From contig NZ_JAJOHV010000031.1 in the NCBI RefSeq assembly GCF_021129175.1, positions 1-64,000 on the forward strand: 64,000 nucleotides of DNA. The letters run 5' to 3'. Made by a program: the position numbers and the translations under genes. Source of the stretch: Chromobacterium piscinae (GTDB lineage Bacteria > Pseudomonadota > Gammaproteobacteria > Burkholderiales > Chromobacteriaceae). This document shows, piece after piece, positions 36,285 to 44,043 of the stretch. Position 1 is the first letter of the stretch, and every line of letters starts with the position of its first letter. Under the pieces are notes generated by a model. That model saw only the letters and a program-made list of their open reading frames with translations, did no database searches and had not been told where the DNA came from.

Positions 36285-37469
36285 ATGGATTTCAGCGATT
36301 GGAAGAACCGAGTTGAGTCTAGTCTGGCCGACGCCAGGCAGACGCTTGAGCAGAAGAAGCAGATCATGGATCGGCTGCAGCAGGTGCACCAGCAGGTGCG
36401 GGACGTGATCGACTCAGGCAGCACCTCCGCCAACGGCATTCCGTGGGAGCTGGCGCGGGGCTTGTCCATCCTGGACGACGTGCTGGACGGCAAGCCATTA
36501 CCGACCACCGAGGACGAGCTGCCCACCCGGGTGATGGACGACGGCACCCTGCTGGGCTGCCGCAAGTGGGAACTGCTGGACCCGCTATGGGGCGAGGCGC
36601 TGGTGCAGTGGATCGCGCACCTGTGGGACTTCGCGCCATGGGGCGGCCAGCCCAGCCGGATCGCGATTCCGGACCAGACCAGTTTCGTCATCGCCGGCGA
36701 CTGGGGAACTGGCGATTACATCGCGGCCAAGGTGGCTGCTGCGATGGGCAAGCAGGGCGCCGATTACACCATTCATTTGGGCGACGTCTATTACGCCGGC
36801 GTCGGCTCCGACGAAAGCAATGATCTTGCCGACTGGCCCGCCGGTGCCAAGGGGCAGTTCACCCTCAATTCCAATCATGAAATGTACAACGGCGCGCTTG
36901 GTTACTTCGGCGAGCTGTCGAATAAATTTCCGATGCAGCAGGGCACCAGCTATTTCAGCCTGCACAACCAGAACTGGTTGATTGTCGGCCTGGACAGCGC
37001 CTACCACTCGGACAAAATGAATCTGTACATGGACGGCGCGCTGGGAGACCTGCAGGCGGCGTGGCTGAAGCAGCTCGCCGCCGGATGGGACAAGAAGATC
37101 ATGCTGCTGTCCCACCATCAGGGTTATGCCATGGATGGCTCGACCAAAACGCCGCTGTACCAGGAGGTGGCGGCCGCGCTGGGCCGCGATCCGGATTACT
37201 GGTACTGGGGGCATTTGCACAACGTTATCTGTTACCAGCCGCAGGGCAGGCTGCTGGCCCGCTGCGTCGGCCACGGCGCTATTCCGTACGGGCCGGCCAA
37301 GGCGCTGGACGGCAAACCGCAGGTGGCGTGGGCGGAGACGCGTTCAGCCGACGACAGCCAGTATCCGGAGCGGGTGCTGAACGGTTTCGTGAGACTGGAG
37401 TTGAATGGCGACGCGCTGACGGAAACCTTCTACGACGAAAACGGCTACCAGAGGTGGCCCGAGCATTAG
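36285..37469 (+). CDS. Calcineurin-like metallophosphoesterase
   Basis: 394 aa. Metal-binding motifs in order: FVIAGDWGTGDY (about 129-140, D at GDWG), IHLGDVYYAGV, LNSNHEMYNG (the NHE block), LLSHHQGYAMDG and WYWGHLHNVICY. An N-terminal coiled-coil-like helix (NRVESSLADARQTLEQKKQIMDRLQQVHQQV, about 6-37) precedes the catalytic domain. No signal peptide, so cytoplasmic. It is 34 bp downstream of the cytochrome gene and forms the third gene of that operon; the substrate is unknown. Confidence 0.88.
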   Translation: MDFSDWKNRVESSLADARQTLEQKKQIMDRLQQVHQQVRDVIDSGSTSANGIPWELARGLSILDDVLDGKPLPTTEDELPTRVMDDGTLLGCRKWELLDPLWGEALVQWIAHLWDFAPWGGQPSRIAIPDQTSFVIAGDWGTGDYIAAKVAAAMGKQGADYTIHLGDVYYAGVGSDESNDLADWPAGAKGQFTLNSNHEMYNGALGYFGELSNKFPMQQGTSYFSLHNQNWLIVGLDSAYHSDKMNLYMDGALGDLQAAWLKQLAAGWDKKIMLLSHHQGYAMDGSTKTPLYQEVAAALGRDPDYWYWGHLHNVICYQPQGRLLARCVGHGAIPYGPAKALDGKPQVAWAETRSADDSQYPERVLNGFVRLELNGDALTETFYDENGYQRWPEH

Positions 37470-37481
37470 CCGGCGAGCGGG

Positions 37482-37988
37482 TCAGCCGGGCTCGCTGACG
37501 GCGCGGCTGCCTTCTATTTCCAGCACCACGGTATGGGCCAGCGTTTTCAGATGCCTTTTCTCCTCCCCGGCCAGGCGCTTGGGTTTGGAGTCGATCAGGC
37601 ATAGCGTGCCGATGGTGTGGCCGGACGACAGCTGCAGCGGCGCGCCGGCGTAGAAGCGGATGTTGGGATCGCCGGTAACCAGCGGATTGTCCGCGAAGCG
37701 GCAGTCGTCGCAGGCATTGGGGATCTCCAATATGTCGTCGCCGAGGATGGCATGCCCGCAAAAACTGATGTCGCGCGAGGTTTCGCTGGTGTCCAGCCCG
37801 CTGTGCGACTTGAACCACTGGCGATTGCTGTCCACCAAGCTGATCAGCGCGATCTTGACTGCGAAGCGGGAGCGGCAGTAGGCGGTGATCGCGTCGTAGC
37901 GTTCTTCCGGATCGGTATCCAGAATCAGCAACTCCTGCAGCACCCGGATGCGTTCGGCCTCATTGGTGGGAATGCCGGGGGGGTGCAT
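37482..37988 (-). CDS. GAF-domain protein
   Basis: 168 aa. A single GAF domain covers nearly the whole chain: PTNEAERIRVLQELLILDTDPEERYDAITAYCRSRF, then ALISLVDSNRQWFKSHSGLDTSETSRDISFCGHAI, IRFYAGAPLQLSSGHTIGTLCLIDSKPKRL. This wording is close to GAF domains that precede GGDEF or kinase modules, but no output domain is present. Probably a free-standing ligand or redox sensor. It converges with the metallophosphoesterase gene. Confidence 0.82.
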   Translation of the reverse strand: MHPPGIPTNEAERIRVLQELLILDTDPEERYDAITAYCRSRFAVKIALISLVDSNRQWFKSHSGLDTSETSRDISFCGHAILGDDILEIPNACDDCRFADNPLVTGDPNIRFYAGAPLQLSSGHTIGTLCLIDSKPKRLAGEEKRHLKTLAHTVVLEIEGSRAVSEPG

Positions 37989-38051
37989 GGCGGCCTCGTG
38001 GGATGAGGAATGATTTTTATTATAGTCCGCGCCATCAGGCTGCTAATGCCA

Positions 38052-38080
38052 TTTACGGCGTCGCTTTTAATGTCTATAGC
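38052..38080 (+). promoter_or_regulatory. Candidate promoter for the 43-aa peptide
   Basis: TTTACG (38052-38057), 17-bp spacer, TATAGC (38075-38080), in a locally AT-rich stretch (about 38000-38150). Predicted leader about 100 nt. Confidence 0.45.
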
Positions 38081-38189
38081 ATAATTAATACTAAGTGGGA
38101 TTAGAACTTACATGGATTTCATGCGTCTGTAATTTTGTTAGGGCGTTTGCTCTAGCATCGCGAGTTTCCCAACGACAAAGGAGATGCAG

Positions 38190-38321
38190 ATGAACGATCA
38201 AATCCAAGCCGCGGATATCGAGCTGGATGCCTGGTTCCAGGAAGAAACCTTCGCCGAAGCGGTGGAAATGATGCAGGACAAGGCCGTCGTGCCGTTCGGC
38301 ACCGCGCTGTGGCCGGTCTAA
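38190..38321 (+). CDS. 43-residue peptide, possible precursor peptide
   Basis: 43 aa: an acidic N-terminal two-thirds (MNDQIQAADIELDAWFQEE, then TFAEAVEMMQDKAV) and a hydrophobic, proline- and tryptophan-containing end (VPFGTALWPV). Strong SD AAAGGAG, 6 nt before the ATG. It has its own candidate promoter and a strong intrinsic terminator 28 bp after the stop, so it is very likely expressed as an independent small gene. The acidic-leader/hydrophobic-core layout recalls RiPP precursors, but no modifying radical-SAM, YcaO or lanthipeptide enzyme is next to it. I do not recognise it. Confidence 0.6.
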   Translation: MNDQIQAADIELDAWFQEETFAEAVEMMQDKAVVPFGTALWPV

Positions 38322-38349
38322 TAGGGTATTAGCCGAATCCGTGTCTGAC

Positions 38350-38376
38350 AACGGGGCCCTGGCCGCCCCGTTTTTT
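38350..38376 (+). terminator. Intrinsic terminator of the 43-aa peptide gene
   Basis: AACGGGGC / GCCCCGTT stem, 7-nt loop, then TTTT. Ends the small-peptide transcript before the M29-like gene. Confidence 0.85.
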
Positions 38377-38493
38377 AGAGCCGCTAACAAAACTCCCGAT
38401 CTGGCGTCGCGCTTCCTGGCCGCGCGAGCGGCACTGCTTGCGCCGGCGCGCCTTGGCCTGAAGTTTTATTGGCGGCTCCTGGGAGAAAGCTGA

Positions 38494-39483
38494 ATGCGCA
38501 TCACCGATGAGCAGGCGCGTAGCGTCCGCAATATGTATGCTTGCCTGGCCTTGCATCCGGCGGCCAGGAACAAGGCGGCTTCGGGAGAGGCCATCCGCTT
38601 ATTGCTGGGATTCGACGCATTTCACGGCGAGGTTGCCGCGAGCATCGCCGAGGGCGCAGGCGAGGACATCGCCGCGGACATCCGTTTGGCGGAGCTGGAG
38701 AACGAGAGCGCGGATGCGCTGGCCTCTGAGATCGAACAATGCGATGTCTTCATTTTCCTGTACCGCTCGTCCACGTTGCCGTCTGTCGATCCGCGCGGTC
38801 CGGCCTTCCTGTTGCCGATCAAGCAAGCGATGCAGTCCCATTGGAAGAAATCCATCCTGTTCAAGGACTACGGGCCGCATTTTTACGAGGCGTTCTCCGA
38901 GCCGCGCGAACGGATGGCCGAGCGCAACCGCCGCCTGATCGCGCTGGCGGAGCAAGCCGGATCCGTGGCGTTCGAGCAGGAGGGCGGCGGATGGCTACGC
39001 GGCTCGATCCGGCCCGATCAAGCCTGGACCTCGATAGACGGCGACGGCAATGTCGACCTCGTTCCAGGAGAGATCGCCACTTCCATCGCTGATCTGCAGG
39101 GCGAGGTGCGCTTCAGCGGCGCCTTCCTCAGCACGATACCGTTCGCCGTGAAATACGGCGTGGTCCGCGATTTCGCCACGCTGCGCATTCGCGATAGCCG
39201 GGTGGCGGGCTTCAGTTGCGGCGACGCGCGCTTCTCGGCGGATTTCGACAAGTACCTGAGCGCCAACGCCGGCAACGCCGCGGTGGCGGAGTTCGGCATC
39301 GGCACCAATTGCGGTGTGAAGGGACTGTATGGTTTGAACGCCGGCTTCGAGGAGCGCCACCCAGGGCTGCATCTGGGCCTGGGCGGCGGCGAGCTGGGCA
39401 GCCATCACCTGGACTTGATCTTTTCAGGCGGCCGGCTGCGTTTCGGCGACAAGGTCTTCTTCGACAGCGGCTTCTCGATCTAG
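38494..39483 (+). CDS. M29 (aminopeptidase T)-like metalloenzyme
   Basis: 329 aa with an SD GGGAG. The C-terminal half carries the M29 metal-site pattern: VPGEIATS (Glu), VAEFGIGTNCGV (Glu, about 268-279), GLHLGLGGGELGSHH (His) and HLDLIFSGGRL (H-x-D). The N-terminal half (MRITDEQARSVRNMYACLALHPAARN ... CDVFIFLYRSSTLP) is a less familiar helical and alpha/beta region. M29-fold enzymes include leucyl aminopeptidases and the mononuclear iron dioxygenase NicX, so peptidase activity is not certain. It follows the 43-aa peptide gene and its stop codon overlaps that of the convergent gene. Confidence 0.65.
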   Translation: MRITDEQARSVRNMYACLALHPAARNKAASGEAIRLLLGFDAFHGEVAASIAEGAGEDIAADIRLAELENESADALASEIEQCDVFIFLYRSSTLPSVDPRGPAFLLPIKQAMQSHWKKSILFKDYGPHFYEAFSEPRERMAERNRRLIALAEQAGSVAFEQEGGGWLRGSIRPDQAWTSIDGDGNVDLVPGEIATSIADLQGEVRFSGAFLSTIPFAVKYGVVRDFATLRIRDSRVAGFSCGDARFSADFDKYLSANAGNAAVAEFGIGTNCGVKGLYGLNAGFEERHPGLHLGLGGGELGSHHLDLIFSGGRLRFGDKVFFDSGFSI

Positions 39484-39749
39484 CTGAATACCGCGGTGAA
39501 GTCGTCGGGGATGTTCAGCCGGTACTCTCCATCCGCCAGGACGAAATAACAGTTCAGCTGGTTAGCGGCCTGGTCCGCGTCGGTGTCCAGCACGTCGCCG
39601 GGAACCTGTATGGTGTCGAAGACGATCACGCCGGAGTTGACGGTCTGGCCGGGCGGCACGTCGAAGGCGTGGCCAGGCGCGTCGGGGACGACGCGAATGG
39701 TGACGGCGGTGTTGTTGGTGATCGGGCAGTTGTTCAGAGCGAGCGGCAT
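39480..39749 (-). CDS. Hypothetical protein (89 aa)
   Basis: 89 aa with a perfect SD (AGGAGG, 6 nt before ATG). The composition suggests an all-beta fold (AVTIRVVPDAPGHAFDVPPGQTVNSGVIVFDTIQVPG) with two cysteines and no signal peptide. Its TAG stop shares a CTAG palindrome with the TAG stop of the M29-like gene on the other strand. Not recognised. Confidence 0.6.
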   Translation of the reverse strand: MPLALNNCPITNNTAVTIRVVPDAPGHAFDVPPGQTVNSGVIVFDTIQVPGDVLDTDADQAANQLNCYFVLADGEYRLNIPDDFTAVFS

Positions 39750-39842
39750 GGCAGCCTCCTGCGAGCGTTCCGGCGCGGGAGCCGCGCCAGCATGCCGATA
39801 GGTACGGCCGCTACGGACAGGCGTGAAGCCCGTCTGCCATTC

Positions 39843-40172
39843 TCAGCCCGGGTCCAGCCGGCAGGCCTTGCCGGTGCCGGCGAAGCCGCCGTACAGCTTC
39901 ATCTGGTCCGGCGTCTTGCGGGAAATGAAGAAACTGTCCGGCAGCGATTTGCCGGCCAGCGGCTTGGGCCAGGTCAGCAGGCCTTTCTCGTCCATATAAC
40001 CCTTGAAGCTCTCGCCGCCGCGGAACACTTCCACCGTCTGGGTGCGGCGGTCGAAGCTGAACCGAATCTGATCGTCGCAGTGGTAGCTGGCCTGGATGCG
40101 TTGCGGCGGCTGGCAGCCGCTCAGCGCGGCCAGCAGCAGGCAGGCGGCGGACAGACGGAAGAGGGTGGGCAT
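39843..40172 (-). CDS. Putative lipoprotein, possibly MliC-like
   Basis: 109 aa. Lipoprotein signal MPTLFRLSAACLLLAALSGC with lipobox LSGC (Cys20). The mature region YHCDDQIRFSFDRRTQTVEVFRGGESFKGYMDEKGLLTW ... ISRKTPDQMKLYGGFAGTGKACRL has two cysteines and a small beta-barrel pattern reminiscent of MliC/PliC lysozyme inhibitors, though the family signature is not clear enough to assign it. Confidence 0.7.
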   Translation of the reverse strand: MPTLFRLSAACLLLAALSGCQPPQRIQASYHCDDQIRFSFDRRTQTVEVFRGGESFKGYMDEKGLLTWPKPLAGKSLPDSFFISRKTPDQMKLYGGFAGTGKACRLDPG

Positions 40173-40311
40173 GGCTTGAAACTTTCTACAGGGAGAACCG
40201 GGGGCACACTATACCATGCGCGGGCATGGCGTTCCGGCCTGGGGCCGCCGCGCGGCCGCCAGCCTTGCTGGTGGATTGCCTGAGCGGGCGTGATGTTATT
40301 TATTTAGGGTA

Positions 40312-40333
40312 TTTACTTTATTTTTACAGTAAA
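40312..40333. repeat. AT-rich inverted repeat upstream of the symporter gene
   Basis: TTTACT-N10-AGTAAA, 114 bp before the symporter ATG in an AT-rich patch. Could be an operator; nothing identifies the regulator. Confidence 0.3.
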
Positions 40334-40446
40334 CCATCTGGAAACATTCAGGCTTTGACCATTATCTTGCGGGTTCCGGTCGGACAATCGGCAGCAGGAA
40401 TATAAAAACACGCCGATTGCATACCTTCGCTTACAAAGGAGAACCC

Positions 40447-41949
40447 ATGGAGGAGTTGGTCAACGCCATCAATGGCGTGGTCTGGAGCCCGGCGCTGATT
40501 TACCTGTGCCTGGGCGTGGGCCTGTATTTCTCGCTGCGCACCCGTTTTCTGCAATTGAGGCATTTCAAGGAAATGCTGCGCCTGATGTTCAACCGCCAGA
40601 GCAGCAGCGCCGGCGTGTCGTCGTTCCAGGCGCTGGCGATGACGCTGGCGGGGCGGGTGGGCACCGGCAATATCGCCGGGGTGGCCACCGCCATCACCTT
40701 CGGCGGGCCGGGCGCGATGTTCTGGATGTGGCTGGTGGCCTTTCTCGGCGCCAGCTCCGCCTTCGTCGAGTCCACGCTGGGCCAGGTGTACAAGGAGAAG
40801 ATAGACGGCCAGTACCGCGGCGGCCCGGCGTTCTACATCGAGAAGGGGCTGGGCATGAAGTGGTATGCTTGGCTGTTCGCCATCACCACGGTGGTGGCCA
40901 CCGGCGTGCTGCTGCCCGGCATCCAGGCCAATTCCATCGCCAATTCGATGCAGTCGGCCTTCGGCGTCGCGCCCACGGTGACAGCCGCCGTGCTGGCCAT
41001 CATGCTGGGCTTCATCATCTTCGGCGGCGTCAAGCGCATCGCGGTGTTCGCCGGCGCGGTGGTGCCCTTCATGGCCTTGGGTTACATCATCGTCGCCTGC
41101 GTGGTGATCGCGCTGAATATCGAGCAGCTGCCGGGCGTGCTGGCGCTGATCTTCAAGAGCGCCTTCGGCATGGAGGCCGGCATGGGCGCGGTGCTGGGCT
41201 TCGCCATCCAGTGGGGCGTGAAGCGCGGCATCTATTCCAACGAGGCCGGCCAGGGCACCGGTCCGCACGCGTCCAGCGCCGCGGTGGTCAGCCATCCGGC
41301 CAAGCAGGGCCTGGTGCAGGCGTTCTCGGTTTACATCGACACCCTGTTCGTCTGCTCCGCCACGGCTTTCATGCTGCTGATCACCGGCCAGTACAATGTG
41401 CAGGGGCCGGACGGCGAGGCCTTGTACACCGGCATCGCCGGGGTCGCGGCGGGGCCGGGCTATGTGCAGACCGCGATGGAAAGCATCATGCCCGGCTTCG
41501 GCTCGGTGTTTGTCGCGCTGGCGCTGTTCTTCTTCGCCTTCACCACCATCATCGCCTACTACTACATCGCCGAGACCAACATCGCCTTCATCAACCGCAA
41601 GGCGCGGCGGCCGTGGCTGGTGTTCGCGCTGAAGGTGGGCCTGATGGCGGCCACCGTCTACGGCACGGTGAAGACCGCCGATCTGGCCTGGGGCCTGGGT
41701 GATATCGGCGTCGGCCTGATGGCCTGGCTGAACATTGTCGCCATCATCCTGATGCAGAAGCCGGCGCTGGCCTGCCTGCGCGATTACGAGGCGCAGAAGG
41801 CGCAAGGCGTGGACCCGGTGTTCCACCCGGAAAAGCTGGGCATCGTCAACGCCGCCTACTGGGCAGGCCGCCGCGCCGAGAGCAATCTGGACGAGGAGTC
41901 GAGCGGCCCGCCGCCAGGCGGCAAGCCGGAACCGGCCAAAGCCGGTTGA
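40447..41949 (+). CDS. Alanine/glycine:cation symporter (AGCS family)
   Basis: 500 aa from MEELVNAINGVVWSPALIYLCLGVGLYFSLRTRFLQLRHF; SD AAAGGAG. About 10-11 membrane helices. AGCS signatures: SSFQALAMTLAGRVGTGNIAGVATAITFGGPGAMFWMWLVAFLGASSAFVESTLGQVYKEK and FAIQWGVKRGIYSNEAGQGTGPHASSAA. Imports Ala/Gly or D-Ala with sodium. The cytoplasmic tail (ESNLDEESSGPPPGGKPEPAKAG) is disordered. Single gene followed by a strong terminator. Confidence 0.93.
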   Translation: MEELVNAINGVVWSPALIYLCLGVGLYFSLRTRFLQLRHFKEMLRLMFNRQSSSAGVSSFQALAMTLAGRVGTGNIAGVATAITFGGPGAMFWMWLVAFLGASSAFVESTLGQVYKEKIDGQYRGGPAFYIEKGLGMKWYAWLFAITTVVATGVLLPGIQANSIANSMQSAFGVAPTVTAAVLAIMLGFIIFGGVKRIAVFAGAVVPFMALGYIIVACVVIALNIEQLPGVLALIFKSAFGMEAGMGAVLGFAIQWGVKRGIYSNEAGQGTGPHASSAAVVSHPAKQGLVQAFSVYIDTLFVCSATAFMLLITGQYNVQGPDGEALYTGIAGVAAGPGYVQTAMESIMPGFGSVFVALALFFFAFTTIIAYYYIAETNIAFINRKARRPWLVFALKVGLMAATVYGTVKTADLAWGLGDIGVGLMAWLNIVAIILMQKPALACLRDYEAQKAQGVDPVFHPEKLGIVNAAYWAGRRAESNLDEESSGPPPGGKPEPAKAG

Positions 41950-41958
41950 TTCACGCGA

Positions 41959-41981
41959 CGCCCGCTCACGCGGGCGTTTTT
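41959..41981 (+). terminator. Intrinsic terminator after the symporter gene
   Basis: CGCCCGC-TCAC-GCGGGCG followed by TTTTT. Confidence 0.9.
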
Positions 41982-42049
41982 GCATCGTTCCGGCAATCGG
42001 GCATGGGGTTTGCTTTTACTTCCCGCAGACCCATTCTTTGAATGAGACC

Positions 42050-42640
42050 ATGGATCCGTCCGCTCCCTTGAGGCTGTTGCTGGTCAACGATACCGACCGG
42101 CCGATGCGGCAGCTGCGCGACGCCTTCGCCGACGCCGGCTACCTGGTCATCGCCCAGGCCGACGGCGCGGCCGAGCTGCTGCGGCTGGCGGAGTCGGAGC
42201 GGCCGGACATCATCATCGTCGATACCGAATCGCCGACGCGCGACACACTGGAGCAGCTCGCGCTGATGGAGCGGTCCGCGCCGCGCCCGGTGGTGATGTT
42301 CGCCGAACACGGCGGGATGGCCGCCATCCAGGCCGCGGTGCGCGCCGGGGTCACCGCCTACATCGTCGATCACGTCTCCGCCGAGCGGCTGGCGCCCATC
42401 ATCGACATGGCTAGGGTCAAGTTCGAGGAAGACGCCGCGCTGAAGCGCAAGCTGGCCGACATGGAGCGGCAGCTGGCGGAGCGCAAGCTGATCGAGCGGG
42501 CCAAGGGCATCCTGATGCGCCGGCGGCAGCTTGGCGAAGAAGAGGCTTACGCGCTGCTGCGCGGCCAGGCGATGAGGTCGGGTCTGCGCCTGGCCGACCT
42601 GGCTCTTCAACTGATCCACGCCAGCGAACTGCTGGATTGA
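42050..42640 (+). CDS. nasT: ANTAR-domain transcription antiterminator NasT
   Basis: 196 aa from MDPSAPLRLLLVNDTDRPMRQL; a TTG four codons upstream is an alternative start. N-terminal receiver-like domain (1-125; phospho-Asp position in DIIIVDTESPTRD) and C-terminal ANTAR RNA-binding domain (RKLIERAKGILMRRRQLGEEEAYALLRGQAMRSGLRLADLALQLI). NasT binds twin-hexaloop RNA hairpins and prevents termination in nitrate assimilation leaders; NasS holds it inactive without nitrate. A matching leader lies 1.2 kb downstream at 43831. nasS follows after 9 bp. Confidence 0.93.
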   Translation: MDPSAPLRLLLVNDTDRPMRQLRDAFADAGYLVIAQADGAAELLRLAESERPDIIIVDTESPTRDTLEQLALMERSAPRPVVMFAEHGGMAAIQAAVRAGVTAYIVDHVSAERLAPIIDMARVKFEEDAALKRKLADMERQLAERKLIERAKGILMRRRQLGEEEAYALLRGQAMRSGLRLADLALQLIHASELLD

Positions 42641-42649
42641 GAGGCCGCG

Positions 42650-43756
42650 ATGCATGCAGATTATCCCGAAGACAATAGCCTGGCGCGGGTCCGCGTCGGC
42701 TTCCTGCCGCTGACCGATTGCGCGCCGCTGGCGGTCGCCTGCCGGCTGGGGCTGGACCGCATGAACGGCCTGGCGCTGCAGCCGCTGCGGCAGCCATCCT
42801 GGGCGGCATTGCGCGACCGCCTGCTGGCCGGGCAGCTGGACGCCGCCCACGCGCTGCACGGCCTGGCCTGCGGCATGCAGCTGGGCCTGGGCGGACCGCA
42901 ATGCGATATGACGGCGCTGATGACGCTGAACCGCAACGGCCAGGGCATCAGCCTGAGCCCGGGCCTGGCGGCGCAGCGGCGCGACGGCGCCAGCCTGGCC
43001 GACATCGCCCGCCGGTTGGGCCGCCCCTTGCGTTTGGCGCACACTTTTCCCGCCGGCACCCACGCGATGTGGCTGTATTACTGGCTGGCGGCCCAGGATG
43101 TGCATCCCTTGCGCGACGCGCGTTGCGTGGTCATCCCGCCGGCCCAGATGGGCGCGGCGATGCGGACGGGCGCGCTGGACGGCTATTGCGCGGGCCAGCC
43201 CTGGCACGCGGTTACGGAAGAGCAGGGCAGCGCCTGCCTGGTGGCCGACAGCGCGGCCATCTGGCCGGAGCATCCGGAAAAGGCGCTGATCTGCCGCCGC
43301 GAGCTGGCCGACCGGCAGCCCCAGCTGGCTTCGGCGCTGATCGAGACGCTGCTGCTGGCCTGCCATTGGCTGGACCAGCCGGACAATCAGGAGCAGGCGG
43401 CGGCCTGGCTGGCGGAGGATGCCTGGCTGGGCGTGCCGGCGGAAACCATCCTGCGGCATTGGCGCGCGCATCCCTTGCAGGCCGCGCCGCTGCGCTTCTT
43501 CGACGAGGGGCGGGTCAACTTCCCCGATCCGGCCGATACGCTGTGGTTTCTGCGCCAATACCGTCGCTGGGGGCTGTGGCGGGGCGATGGCGACCGGGAT
43601 ATCGCCCAGGCGCTTTGCGGGACGGCGCTGTACCGCCAGGCGGCGGAGCGCTGCGGCGTCGCCTTGCCAGAATCCGGCCGGCGTCCCGCCCTGTTGATGG
43701 ACGGGCAGGCGTGGCCGCCGCCCAAAACCGGTGCGGATTTGGCGGAAACGCACTGA
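42650..43756 (+). CDS. nasS: Nitrate sensor NasS (NrtA/NMT1-like, cytoplasmic)
   Basis: 368 aa. Resembles nitrate-binding proteins of ABC transporters: VRVGFLPLTDCAPLAVACRLGLDRMNGL at the N-terminus, LAHTFPAGTHAMWLYYWLAAQDVHP and DGYCAGQPWHAVTEEQG. It has no signal peptide, as expected for the cytosolic sensor that sequesters NasT. Nitrate or nitrite binding releases NasT. The 3' end contains the NtrC-like site for the next operon. Confidence 0.9.
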   Translation: MHADYPEDNSLARVRVGFLPLTDCAPLAVACRLGLDRMNGLALQPLRQPSWAALRDRLLAGQLDAAHALHGLACGMQLGLGGPQCDMTALMTLNRNGQGISLSPGLAAQRRDGASLADIARRLGRPLRLAHTFPAGTHAMWLYYWLAAQDVHPLRDARCVVIPPAQMGAAMRTGALDGYCAGQPWHAVTEEQGSACLVADSAAIWPEHPEKALICRRELADRQPQLASALIETLLLACHWLDQPDNQEQAAAWLAEDAWLGVPAETILRHWRAHPLQAAPLRFFDEGRVNFPDPADTLWFLRQYRRWGLWRGDGDRDIAQALCGTALYRQAAERCGVALPESGRRPALLMDGQAWPPPKTGADLAETH

Positions 43757-43765
43757 TGCGGTGCA
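43749..43765 (+). promoter_or_regulatory. NtrC-binding site (enhancer)
   Basis: CGCACT-GATGC-GGTGCA matches the NtrC dyad TGCACY-N5-GGTGCA at 11 of 12 defined positions. It overlaps the nasS stop codon and lies about 75 bp upstream of the predicted sigma-54 start. Confidence 0.65.
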
Positions 43766-43805
43766 GCAAAAACGGCGAAATCCGCTAAAGCCGGGGTTTT
43801 CAGGC

Positions 43806-43820
43806 TGGCACGCGATTTGC
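43806..43820 (+). promoter_or_regulatory. Sigma-54 promoter of the nitrate assimilation operon
   Basis: TGGCACG-CGAT-TTGC, an exact -24/-12 element with GG and GC 12 bp apart. The start point would be about 43832, exactly the base of the first leader hairpin. Confidence 0.8.
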
Positions 43821-43830
43821 GTTCTTGATC

Positions 43831-43949
43831 CCGGACGGCGCAACGGCGCGCCGCCGGACACATTCGGGCAAACGCCAACGTAGGTGATTGCCACTAGGGA
43901 CAACGGCGTCCTCTCCTGTTCAGATACGGAGAGGACGCCGTTTTGTTTT
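43831..43949 (+). ncRNA. NasT-responsive antitermination leader: P1, P2 and terminator
   Basis: P1 (43831-43857): CCGG-A-CGGCGC / GCGCCG-CCGG with hexaloop AACGGC. P2 (43867-43892): GGCAA-A-CGCC / GGTG-A-TTGCC with hexaloop AACGTA. Both loops have A at position 1 and G at position 4, the known ANTAR recognition pattern. An intrinsic terminator follows: a 15-bp stem (43902-43916 / 43928-43942) and TTGTTTT. In the absence of active NasT the transcript should end here, 95 bp before the transporter start. Confidence 0.82.
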
Positions 43950-44043
43950 GACTATCTGCGCGCGGACTGAATCCGCCGTTCCTGCCGATGGCCTGGCCGC
44001 AAGCCGGCCGGGGGCGAGGGCGGGCCGCGCGCTGGGAGCGATC

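Noticed and set aside
30827-36691. A 1954-codon open frame on the minus strand, antisense to the GMC, cytochrome and phosphoesterase genes
   Set aside because: Long antisense frames are common in GC-rich genes. The translated text is low-complexity, rich in H, R, Q, A and V, with no domain, while the plus-strand genes carry clear motifs.
38378-38493. Possible insertion-sequence end (CCGCTAACAAAACTCC) between the peptide terminator and the M29-like gene
   Set aside because: The AACAAAAC text recalls IS5-type ends, but no matching inverted end, target duplication or transposase remnant is visible.
43888-44043. N-terminal extension of the nitrate transporter
   Set aside because: The extension would be translated through the leader terminator and lacks hydrophobic or conserved sequence; ATG 44044 has a good SD.
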